DNA from: Euryarchaeota archaeon UBA226
GTDB taxonomy: Archaea; Thermoplasmatota; Poseidoniia; Poseidoniales; Poseidoniaceae
DNA: 34,377 bases
Assembly: GCA_002505935.1 (NCBI GenBank)
Contig: DAWL01000084.1
Location: 1 to 34,377, forward strand
Reading direction: 5' to 3'
This document shows positions 24,542 to 32,058 of the stretch, piece after piece. How positions within the stretch are numbered: position 1 is the stretch's first letter; every line of letters begins with the position of its first letter. A program made the translations under genes and the position numbers. The notes beneath the pieces are model-generated. The model ran no database searches. It had not been told where the DNA came from and was given only the letters and a program-made list of their open reading frames with translations.

Positions 24542-24547
24542 CTTCAA
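24542..24547 (-). promoter_or_regulatory. TTGAAG promoter-like box for the GXGXG-pheT unit
   Basis: On the minus strand TTGAAG is at -23 to -28 from ATG 24519, the same hexamer and spacing as for the 829-aa surface protein gene. Confidence 0.45.
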
Positions 24548-24554
24548 TATGTCC

Positions 24555-24573
24555 ACTTGAAATTTACTTGAAT
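24555..24573. repeat. direct repeat ACTTGAA, 11-bp period, in the gap/GXGXG divergent region
   Basis: ACTTGAAA and ACTTGAAT are spaced 11 bp start to start (about one helical turn) with TTT between them. They lie between the divergent start codons of the GXGXG gene and gap. They may be a tandem operator. Inference. Confidence 0.35.
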
Positions 24574-24612
24574 GGATGGATTCCGAGTTTAATGCTATAC
24601 TTGCAGGGCAGG

Positions 24613-24618
24613 AATATT
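24613..24618 (+). promoter_or_regulatory. AATATT TATA-like box for gap
   Basis: AATATT lies at -23 to -28 from ATG 24641. A second candidate, TTTAATG at 24588-24594, would instead suit ATG 24620. The boxes help choose between three in-frame ATGs but do not settle it. Confidence 0.35.
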
Positions 24619-24640
24619 CATGGGTGGGCCGCTAAGGGCG

Positions 24641-25702
24641 ATGTCCAAGGCTGATGTTATGATACGCGTCGGAATCAATGGTTATGGAACAATAGGCAAG
24701 AGAGTTGCTGATGCAGTTGCCGCACAAGATGATATGCAGATAGTCGGAGTGACCAAGACAAGTCCTTCGTTCGGATGTGACCTTGCAGTAAGGAAGGGAT
24801 ATCCATTATTCTGCACATTCGATGATGCTGAGAGGATTGCCGCATTTGGCCAAGCAGGCTATGAGTGCCACGGTGGATTGAGTGACATGCTTTCGGTTTG
24901 CGACGTAGTTATCGACTGTTCACCAGGAAAGGTTGGCGCCCAAAATCTTGAGATTTATCGTCAATCTGGTGTTAAGTCGATTTTCCAAGGAGGAGAGAAG
25001 CATGCTTTAACTGGTCTATCCTATACTTCGAGTGCTAATCATGCAGAGAACCTTGGAGCCGATTGCACGCGCGTAGTTTCCTGCAATACAACTGGCTTAT
25101 CGCGCACGTTGGTTCCACTACAAGAACACTGTTTGGAGGCAGGCGGTATTTCCGTCAATTGTGTCATGATTCGTAGGGCTGCCGACCCTGGGGATTCTGG
25201 AAAGGGTCCAATCAATGCTATCAAGCCGGTCCTCAAAGTACCTAGTCACCACGGCCCAGATGTCATGACAGTTCGCAACGACATCGACATTACAAGTCTA
25301 GCAGTTGCAGTTCCAACTACAATCATGCACGTACATGCAATAACTGTCACTCTACCTCAAGGACATGGTCTATCCACCGAATCGATCTTGGATATGTGGA
25401 AGAATACTCCGAGAGTGTTGATTATGAATGGAGCCAATACTAGAATCACCTCTACTGCAGAGGTTATGGAATTGGCTAGAGATATAGGAAGAACATGGGG
25501 TGATCTACACGAGATTTTCGTCTGGGAAGATGGTGTGAGTCTTCAGGGAGATACCTTGTATTATTTCCAGGCCATCCATCAGGAAAGTGATGTTATTCCA
25601 GAGAATGTTGATGCAATCCGTGCTCTAATGGATAGTGAGTCAGATTGGAAGGCCAGTGCGGCCAAGACGGATTCTGCTATTGCAAGGTTCAATGGATTGT
25701 AA
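24641..25702 (+). CDS. gap: type II glyceraldehyde-3-phosphate dehydrogenase (archaeal)
   Basis: This is the phosphorylating, NAD(P)-dependent archaeal GAPDH, which in many archaea works mainly in gluconeogenesis. The Rossmann start MIRVGINGYGTIGKRVADAV and the DMQIVGVTKTSPSF segment match type II enzymes. The active-site Cys148 is in VVSCNTTGLSRTL, and the HHGPDV segment follows. At 353 aa the length is normal for the family. Three ATGs are in frame: 24620, 24641 and 24659. The last gives the usual family N-terminus exactly, while 24641 has the best-placed TATA-like box. It stands alone between a divergent unit and a downstream hairpin. Confidence 0.95.
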   Translation: MSKADVMIRVGINGYGTIGKRVADAVAAQDDMQIVGVTKTSPSFGCDLAVRKGYPLFCTFDDAERIAAFGQAGYECHGGLSDMLSVCDVVIDCSPGKVGAQNLEIYRQSGVKSIFQGGEKHALTGLSYTSSANHAENLGADCTRVVSCNTTGLSRTLVPLQEHCLEAGGISVNCVMIRRAADPGDSGKGPINAIKPVLKVPSHHGPDVMTVRNDIDITSLAVAVPTTIMHVHAITVTLPQGHGLSTESILDMWKNTPRVLIMNGANTRITSTAEVMELARDIGRTWGDLHEIFVWEDGVSLQGDTLYYFQAIHQESDVIPENVDAIRALMDSESDWKASAAKTDSAIARFNGL

Positions 25703-25707
25703 ATGAC

Positions 25708-25724
25708 TTGAGCCATAGGCTCAA
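25708..25724. repeat. perfect inverted repeat 3' of gap
   Basis: TTGAGCC-ATA-GGCTCAA (7-bp arms, 3-base loop) begins 6 bases after the gap stop and is followed by AT-rich sequence without a clear T run. It may help terminate or stabilise the gap mRNA, or be an operator for the following subtilase gene. Its position in the 75-bp gap is clear; its function is not. Confidence 0.4.
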
Positions 25725-25777
25725 TATTCCGATTTCATCATAAGTGTTCCAATCTCGCCTATTACCTGCTGGTGTCT

Positions 25778-28700
25778 ATGAGGGGCTATGTTCCATGCAT
25801 CTCGATGTTGCTGATTCTTCTGGCATCATCCACTGTTCCAATGATTACGGCCACTTCCAGCATCGATGGAGATTCTACAGAGTCAAAGGGCGAGTGGGTG
25901 CGAATATCTCCGCAGAGAATGATTTCTGTCGACCTTAAGCCAGCGAGCGGATTGTTGCACACTACATTGGGTTCATTCGATCCACTGATAGATTCTATTC
26001 CTTCATTTCCTTACCTCGATTCCGAGTTTTCCAGCCAAGTATTCCTCATCCAGTTGCACACTGCTGACGCTATGGCTTTCGCCTCCTTGGCTGATGCCCA
26101 TTCATTGAAAATCCTAGATCATCTTCCGGATAATGGTTGGTTGGTTCGAACTGATGATAAACATTCGATTGAAGAATTACGCCATCATTCTGAAATTCGC
26201 TGGATTAGTGCTTATCCTTCTGATTGGAAGTTGGGCGAATCCATTCAAAATGAATTGATAATGGGATTAAACGAAACGAATCTTTCGCTTGTTTTGGCAC
26301 CCGATGTCCTACAATCTTCTGAGAAGCAGATGTCCTTTGAGTTCGCCAATTTAGAACTTGATCGCACTTGGTGTGACGGAGGCCAATGTGAATTGTGGGG
26401 CATATCTATTGACGATGGATTCATTGCATCATTGGCTGCGGATGACCGAGTATTGCATATATCGAAGCTCCATTCCTCTATGCCATTGAACTCCTATGCT
26501 GCACAAGGAATTGGTTTAGGTGAATTGGCGAATATTACTGCAGGTTTGAATGGCAGTGGTGAAGTCATTGGAGTCGCAGATACGGGCATAGACTCTAATC
26601 ATCCGGATTTTGGTCAGAATATTCTCACGACAAGAACCACTTATGGACTGGATAATTCACCGTTGGATACCAATACTGGTCACGGAACTCACGTGGTTGG
26701 AACAATCATCGGCGATGGTTCAGGGGATGCTGAGACGAGAGGTCTTGCTCCCGAGGCTTCTTTGCACTTTCAGGCTCTTGAACATGATAATACAGGATAT
26801 TTTGGGAGACAAGGATCCCTGTATGATTTGTTGCGAACTTTCTATGTTTCAGGGGCTAGGACGGGCTCAAACAGTTGGGGCGCTCCGGGTGCCCACGGAG
26901 AATATACCAGTGATGCAAGGAGTGTTGATTCATTCGCAGATGACTACGAAGATTTCACAGTACTCTTCTCTGCCGGAGTTTCTAGTTCAGGAGTTGCATC
27001 TCCTTCAACAGCCAAGAATGCGCTCTCAATTGGCGCCTCCACTTCACCACGCCCTGGTTCTCTAGCGCCTGATGCGGTTTGGTCCTCCAGCGCATCAGGC
27101 TTCTCGGCTGATGGCAGGGTCAAACCAGACCTTGTGGCTCCGGGAGTAGAAATTTGCAGTACTATGTCTGAAGATGCTCTGAACCCGATGGGGCAAGCAT
27201 GTGCTAGCGGGACTCATGCAGATGGTGGTGCATTGTATCATCAATCGAATGGAAGCAGTCATTCGACCGCCGTCGCCGCTGCTTCGGTATTGTTGACGCG
27301 TGAGTTCTTACGTACGGAGGCGCAAGTCAATGCCGCATCTTCAGATTTAGTTCGAGCCACGCTAATCAATGGAGCACAGGATCTTGGAGTTGCAGATGTT
27401 CCCAACCCGGATGAAGGCTGGGGACAGATCGATCTAATGTCCAGTCTGCATCCAATGGATGGTGGCGTTGCATTGGATTCATTTTACGACATGAATATCT
27501 CATTACGACCTGGTTTTGCCTTTGTCTATGGATTCGATGTAGATGTCTCTCATGGGATTTCCATCACTTTGGTTTGGACGGACCGTGAAGGCTCTTCCTC
27601 AGCGGCCCAAAACGCCCCGCGATTGGTCAATGACCTTGACCTGATACTAACCGCTCCGGATGGAACAACTTGGCTTGGCAATGACTTCGCCAATGGCCTT
27701 TCTACTACTGGTGGCACTGCTGATAGCATCAATGTTGTAGAGAGGATTGAATTGCCTACTGGGACAACTCACCAGAGTGGTTCATGGAGTATCCAAGTTG
27801 CACACAGAGGAGGTTTGGAACAGAGTTTCGCTCTCGTTGTTGCCGCATCTGGGCAACATGATCCGGCAACTGACTTGGCTGTTTTTGACGACAGCATTAC
27901 ACCAAGCAGTGAAGAACCATTGGTGAATGAGTTGTTATCGATATCCACAGCGTGGATAAATCAGGCTCCATTAGCGGCGACTTCCTACAAAGTGAAGATC
28001 GAAGACGTTACCACTGGAGATGTTCTAAGAGAGGTAACTAGACCATCTACCCCAGGTGGAAAGATTGAGACCTTGTCATTCTACTGGACGTTCACCACTA
28101 CCGGGCCACATCTATTGCGCCTAACTCTCGATTCAGAAGATGATGTCGCAGAGATAAACGATGAGAACAATGGAATCAACAACAATGTCAAGGAATTCAC
28201 TGTCAATGTCACTGCTTTGGGCTTACGTTTGATACCGCTTCTTCAGGATGGTAGTGAGCCGGGTACAGCCAATCAAACCATTGCAGCATCTAACAAGACT
28301 CTTGATGCAAGAAACGAAACCAGCACGAAATTCGATATGATTCTCAGGCATGAAGGAACAGGTACCGAATCGGTTACGATTTCAACTGGAAGCGTGAGAA
28401 TGTACTCACCTGATGTTCCAAATTCGATAATCAGTTCACCTGATGAATGGACTCGGGAACTAAACATCAGTAGCCCACAGGTTCTTTCTCCTGCAGGTCA
28501 AGAAGGAGATGAAATTCTATTCTCATTCACTTTGGATGATATTTCAGCAGATATCGATTTAGATGAACCTAGATATGCTTACGCAGGCACTTATGTTGTT
28601 GATATTGAGGCTAGATATCAATTACAGCCGTTGATTAGACACAAGATGCGTCTCGTTGTTGTCGTTTCTGAAGTAGAAGATGTCAATATTGCTGTGGCAG

Positions 28701-30727
28701 GCACTAATGGCTTGGAAGCAATACCTGGAGAGGTGGCGGATTTCGCTGTTTCTGTGAAAAATATGGGTAATGCACCTGCCACATACAAATTGGATTGCGT
28801 TAGTGAGAATAGATGGTCTATCGAACTAGGAGATGGAGTTTCTTCATCGCAGCAATTTGAACCCCTAGGGATACTAGAGTATCTTCCGATGCAAGTAAGG
28901 ATAAGAGTTCCTGAAGCAGATGCTGGACAGCCTGCAGCCGGCTCATTAGAAGAGGTTGACTGCTGGCTGACAAGTATTGAGGATGCTTCGCTGAATTATT
29001 CTATCGAAGTCAACATGACTGTTTCGAATTTGGAAACTTACCAAGTTCAGATGTATGGTCCCGGAGGCGAGATGGTAGATGCTGCTGCTCTTTCCCCTGA
29101 GATTTCTGTAGATGCTGGAATGCAATATAATCACAGTTTCTACATTGAGAATACGGGTAATACCGAATTGGACTTGATCGTCTATCTACAGACTTCTTCT
29201 ACGTCTTGGCCGGTCTTGCTTACTCATGGTGATGACTCATCAACCAGTCAATTAGATGTCACGATTCCTGCTGGTGCAAATACTACTGTGGAACTAGTTG
29301 CTGGAGTGCCAGAAAATGCTAATGAGGGCGACAGCAATTCTCTTGTGGTCTCCACCTATATTGATGGCACAAACAGAATACTTGGACTGAAGAATTCATC
29401 AACAATGGTAGTCCGTAAAGAAGTAGGAATCGAGTTTGATTGCCAGACAAATAATGATGGCATACAAGATGGAAATAGCGAATTAGTATACATGGAAGCG
29501 ATGATCGGAGCCAGTTCCACTTTGAATTGTAGCGTTAAGAATACTGGAAATGCCTTCTTGTATTTGACGTGGTCCGTATCTGCAGTCGATGGTTGGGAGA
29601 TGGGTTTTGCTAGCGCACCTACTTCTTTGAATCAGTATGCAGAAAGTGGTTTCTTCTTCCTCGCAAAGGCGCCTGAGGGGGGCTCAACAGATAGTTTCCA
29701 AGTGACTCTGAGAGTAGTAGCTAGTCATTCCAACCAGACTGTCGATTCTAGTGTGGTTGTCATTATGTCTACGGCCGATAGCGCAAGTGCTGAACTGAAG
29801 TTATTGGAGGAAGGGGATTTCAATCTATTAGGCAGTTCAGTGGGAGTTGACCAAGAGGTTCGGATATCGGTTAGGAATATTGGAAATATAGAAGGTGAAT
29901 GGATCCCGCAGGCATCTGTTCAGGATGAAACAGGAAATGCTTCAGAAAATTGGCAAGTCGAATGTGATTACGAGGAAGGTTTGACCATCCCTGCGGGCTC
30001 CGAAGAAGAATTGGCCTGTAGGATTCATCCATTATCCGACGACTTCAGAGAGGTTCTATCTCTGCGTATCACGATGTTGCCTAAAGATGGTGATGGATTC
30101 ATCAGTTCTGATGATGGTATATCGATTCAAGTTAGTGTGAAGCGTACAGTTGAATCATCAGGTCTCTTTGCTGGTATGTCAACTCAGACTATTGGAATAA
30201 TCCTAGGGGCAATCTTCCTCGTATTGTTGGTAATAGGCATTCGTTTGAGGAAGGTCAATCGCGGTATGGATGAGGGCGAGTTGTTGGTATCCGAGGGTTC
30301 CTTTTCGGCACCTGATGATGCTGGTAACAGAAGAGAGCAAGCATTGGATATCGGAAACAAAGCCAATGACTTGACTTCGGGCGCGGTAGATAGTGCAGAG
30401 ATCGCTGCAGCAATAGCCCAATCTGCAACTATATTGCCACCCCTCGGTGCGCCTCCAAAACCTTCAGGCGCATTGCCAAAAGGCTTGCCTCCTTCATTAC
30501 CAAAAGGTCTGCCTCCTTCCTTGCCGAAGCCGCTCCCCGCCTTGCCTGCGGCATCGCCGCCTCAAACCCCCGCGCCGGCACCGGCAGTATCTCCTCCAAC
30601 AGCAGCACCTCCGGTGGAGGCATTTGCAACAGCGCCACCACCTTTGCCACCTGGAGGTTTACCTGCAGGTTGGACTATGGAGCAATGGAAGCATTACGGT
30701 GCTGAGTGGCTGAAGCGTCAGGGTTGA
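25778..30727 (+). CDS. giant subtilisin-family (S8) surface protease with CARDB-like repeats and WxHYGxxWL tail
   Basis: The 1649-aa protein has a signal peptide (1-26) and an I9-like propeptide (about 85-165), then an S8 domain (about 255-545) with D268 (VADTGID), H302 (GHGTHVVG) and S494 (NGSSHSTA). The position of the oxyanion Asn, normally AAGN, reads SAGV (V401), and the Pro after the catalytic Ser motif is Ala. A jelly-roll domain of the kind that follows KP-43-type subtilases comes next (about 565-695). Then come some 750 residues of CARDB/NEW3-like repeats (NAPATYKLDC, NTGNTELDLIV, NTGNAFLYLTW, NIGNIEGEW). One membrane helix (1472-1490) precedes a Pro-rich cytoplasmic tail ending EQWKHYGAEWLKRQG. 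It is probably anchored in the membrane with the protease outside. ATG 25778 is preferred over GTG 25772, two codons earlier. Confidence 0.93.
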   Translation: MRGYVPCISMLLILLASSTVPMITATSSIDGDSTESKGEWVRISPQRMISVDLKPASGLLHTTLGSFDPLIDSIPSFPYLDSEFSSQVFLIQLHTADAMAFASLADAHSLKILDHLPDNGWLVRTDDKHSIEELRHHSEIRWISAYPSDWKLGESIQNELIMGLNETNLSLVLAPDVLQSSEKQMSFEFANLELDRTWCDGGQCELWGISIDDGFIASLAADDRVLHISKLHSSMPLNSYAAQGIGLGELANITAGLNGSGEVIGVADTGIDSNHPDFGQNILTTRTTYGLDNSPLDTNTGHGTHVVGTIIGDGSGDAETRGLAPEASLHFQALEHDNTGYFGRQGSLYDLLRTFYVSGARTGSNSWGAPGAHGEYTSDARSVDSFADDYEDFTVLFSAGVSSSGVASPSTAKNALSIGASTSPRPGSLAPDAVWSSSASGFSADGRVKPDLVAPGVEICSTMSEDALNPMGQACASGTHADGGALYHQSNGSSHSTAVAAASVLLTREFLRTEAQVNAASSDLVRATLINGAQDLGVADVPNPDEGWGQIDLMSSLHPMDGGVALDSFYDMNISLRPGFAFVYGFDVDVSHGISITLVWTDREGSSSAAQNAPRLVNDLDLILTAPDGTTWLGNDFANGLSTTGGTADSINVVERIELPTGTTHQSGSWSIQVAHRGGLEQSFALVVAASGQHDPATDLAVFDDSITPSSEEPLVNELLSISTAWINQAPLAATSYKVKIEDVTTGDVLREVTRPSTPGGKIETLSFYWTFTTTGPHLLRLTLDSEDDVAEINDENNGINNNVKEFTVNVTALGLRLIPLLQDGSEPGTANQTIAASNKTLDARNETSTKFDMILRHEGTGTESVTISTGSVRMYSPDVPNSIISSPDEWTRELNISSPQVLSPAGQEGDEILFSFTLDDISADIDLDEPRYAYAGTYVVDIEARYQLQPLIRHKMRLVVVVSEVEDVNIAVAGTNGLEAIPGEVADFAVSVKNMGNAPATYKLDCVSENRWSIELGDGVSSSQQFEPLGILEYLPMQVRIRVPEADAGQPAAGSLEEVDCWLTSIEDASLNYSIEVNMTVSNLETYQVQMYGPGGEMVDAAALSPEISVDAGMQYNHSFYIENTGNTELDLIVYLQTSSTSWPVLLTHGDDSSTSQLDVTIPAGANTTVELVAGVPENANEGDSNSLVVSTYIDGTNRILGLKNSSTMVVRKEVGIEFDCQTNNDGIQDGNSELVYMEAMIGASSTLNCSVKNTGNAFLYLTWSVSAVDGWEMGFASAPTSLNQYAESGFFFLAKAPEGGSTDSFQVTLRVVASHSNQTVDSSVVVIMSTADSASAELKLLEEGDFNLLGSSVGVDQEVRISVRNIGNIEGEWIPQASVQDETGNASENWQVECDYEEGLTIPAGSEEELACRIHPLSDDFREVLSLRITMLPKDGDGFISSDDGISIQVSVKRTVESSGLFAGMSTQTIGIILGAIFLVLLVIGIRLRKVNRGMDEGELLVSEGSFSAPDDAGNRREQALDIGNKANDLTSGAVDSAEIAAAIAQSATILPPLGAPPKPSGALPKGLPPSLPKGLPPSLPKPLPALPAASPPQTPAPAPAVSPPTAAPPVEAFATAPPPLPPGGLPAGWTMEQWKHYGAEWLKRQG
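30473..30520 (+). repeat. 24-bp tandem repeat encoding LPKGLPPS
   Basis: Two in-frame copies (30473-30496, 30497-30520) plus a partial third encode LPKGLPPS LPKGLPPS LPKPLP in the cytoplasmic linker of the subtilase. The codons differ at several third positions, so the repeat is not very recent. Confidence 0.7.
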
Positions 30728-30768
30728 TGCAGCGAATCGTTCATCATACATCCCTTGGTCGGAGCACC

Positions 30769-31404
30769 ATGGCAAGTATCGTTCTTTTCGGACCTCCCGG
30801 TGCAGGAAAGGGAACTCAGGCTGTAGCCATTATGCGGAAGACAGGCCTTCCTCAGGTCTCAACTGGTGATATGTTGAGAGCAGCCCTTGCCGCTGGGAGT
30901 GCGCTAGGCCTAGAAGCCAAGTCATACATGGAAGCAGGCGCTTTGGTTCCGGATAGCGTCATAATCGGCTTGATTGATGAGAGGATGCAGCAAGAGGATG
31001 CCAAGAACGGAGTTTTGTTTGATGGATTTCCAAGAACTATTGCACAAGCAGAGGCATTGGAAAATATTGAGGAGATTAAGGTTGTAGTTTCAATCGAGGT
31101 GCCCGATGAAAGAATCGTTGAGCGAATTTGCGGACGTTATTCTTGTTCAGATTGTGGAGCGGTTTATCATGAGAAATTCAATCCTACTTCCGTTCCAGAT
31201 GTTTGCGATTCATGTGCTGGTAGGCAAATGAACCGAAGAGCTGACGATAACGAAGATACGGTTCGTTCTCGTTTGCAGGCTTATCATAATCAGACTGCTC
31301 CGTTGGCAGAATGGTATTCAAACAAAGGAATTCTTCTGAGGGTTAATGGGGATCAACAAATTGAGGATGTTGCCTCAGAGATAATTTCTGGAATTGGCGG
31401 TTGA
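30769..31404 (+). CDS. adk: adenylate kinase with zinc-binding LID
   Basis: This enzyme interconverts AMP + ATP and 2 ADP. The 211-aa protein has the P-loop GPPGAGKGTQ (8-17), the NMP-binding VSTGDMLRAAL (30-40), FDGFPRT (84-90), and a long LID with C126, C129, C146 and C149 placed to bind zinc (YSCSDCGAVYHEKFNP...CDSC), then RADDNEDTVRSRL. This is the long bacterial-type ADK rather than the trimeric archaeal AdkA. ATG 30769 gives the family N-terminus (MASIVLFGPP); upstream in-frame starts overlap the subtilase end. It is the first of a run with rnp4 and the CRM gene, and its stop is one base before the next ATG. Confidence 0.96.
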   Translation: MASIVLFGPPGAGKGTQAVAIMRKTGLPQVSTGDMLRAALAAGSALGLEAKSYMEAGALVPDSVIIGLIDERMQQEDAKNGVLFDGFPRTIAQAEALENIEEIKVVVSIEVPDERIVERICGRYSCSDCGAVYHEKFNPTSVPDVCDSCAGRQMNRRADDNEDTVRSRLQAYHNQTAPLAEWYSNKGILLRVNGDQQIEDVASEIISGIGG

Positions 31405-31405
31405 G

Positions 31406-31744
31406 ATGTCAAGGCGTTCGTCTCGTCGAAAATCCCATTTTAGGGCTGGCCGTAAAGAGAAGGCTCTAAGGGCCCGAGAGAGTTTGTTTGTATTGCTGAA
31501 ATCTCCTCGTGGAAGGCCCGTGGAAATGGTAGATTCAGCTGCTAAACAGATGTGGAAATTGGGGACGAGGCATCGAATAGGTTTGCATCCTGAACTCAGG
31601 CATTGGATATGCAGGGGATGTCATCGTCTATTGAGGCCCGGGCTGAACGCGACAGTAAGAACTAGGCGTGGTATGCGATTGACAACCTGCCTTGATTGTG
31701 GTAAGTTAAGGCGATTCAAACTGTTGGGAGATGATGCTAAGTGA
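31406..31744 (+). CDS. rnp4: RNase P protein subunit Rnp4 (Rpr2/Rpp21)
   Basis: This is a small basic 112-aa component of archaeal RNase P, which matures tRNA 5' ends together with the catalytic RNA. The N-terminus is Arg/Lys-rich (MSRRSSRRKSHFRAGRKEKA). The zinc ribbon uses C69, C72, C95 and C98 in ICRGCHRLLRPGLNATVR and TTCLDCGKLRRF, a layout diagnostic of the Rpr2/Rpp21 family. ATG 31406 follows the adk stop by one base; a TTG 4 codons upstream is less likely. The stop overlaps the GTG of the next gene (GTGA). Confidence 0.92.
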   Translation: MSRRSSRRKSHFRAGRKEKALRARESLFVLLKSPRGRPVEMVDSAAKQMWKLGTRHRIGLHPELRHWICRGCHRLLRPGLNATVRTRRGMRLTTCLDCGKLRRFKLLGDDAK

Positions 31745-32004
31745 GCATTCCAGACAAGATTCGTCAAGACGCCAAGGATCGTGATTTGAGAGTCACTGTC
31801 CGTATTGGTAAAGACGGAGTCACTGATAACCTCATTAGTGAAATGGAACAACAATTGAAGGCACGCAATCTCGTTAAAGTAAAGATGAACAGAGGCCTGT
31901 TTGACCGCCAACAGAGATTGGAAGTATGGGATGCCATAGCAGAGGCCTGTTCGGCTGTTGTTGTCGACAGTCGGGGGAACGTTGCGGTATTCTACAGAAC
32001 CTAA
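31741..32004 (+). CDS. YhbY/CRM-domain RNA-binding protein
   Basis: The 87-aa protein is a stand-alone CRM domain: the GxxG loop (RIGKDGVTD) and a C-terminal beta strand (AVVVDSRGNVAVFYR) match YhbY, which associates with pre-50S particles in bacteria. It starts with GTG overlapping the rnp4 stop by four bases (GTGA), so translation is coupled to the RNase P subunit and an RNA-processing role fits. The 54-bp gap downstream separates it from the permease gene. Confidence 0.9.
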   Translation: MSIPDKIRQDAKDRDLRVTVRIGKDGVTDNLISEMEQQLKARNLVKVKMNRGLFDRQQRLEVWDAIAEACSAVVVDSRGNVAVFYRT

Positions 32005-32031
32005 ATTGTCAACAATCTGCAACATAATGAC

Positions 32032-32037
32032 TTCAAA
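32032..32037 (+). promoter_or_regulatory. TTCAAA/CATAATG promoter-like region before the permease
   Basis: CATAATGACTTCAAA (32023-32037) precedes ATG 32059, with TTCAAA at -22 to -27. The spacing resembles the TTGAA boxes, but the sequence differs by one base. Weak. Confidence 0.3.
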
Positions 32038-32058
32038 GGGAGTAGGTTTCGAGATGCC

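Noticed and set aside
26610..27065. 151-codon second frame inside the subtilase
   Set aside because: It overlaps the catalytic domain in another frame and its translation lacks any recognisable feature.
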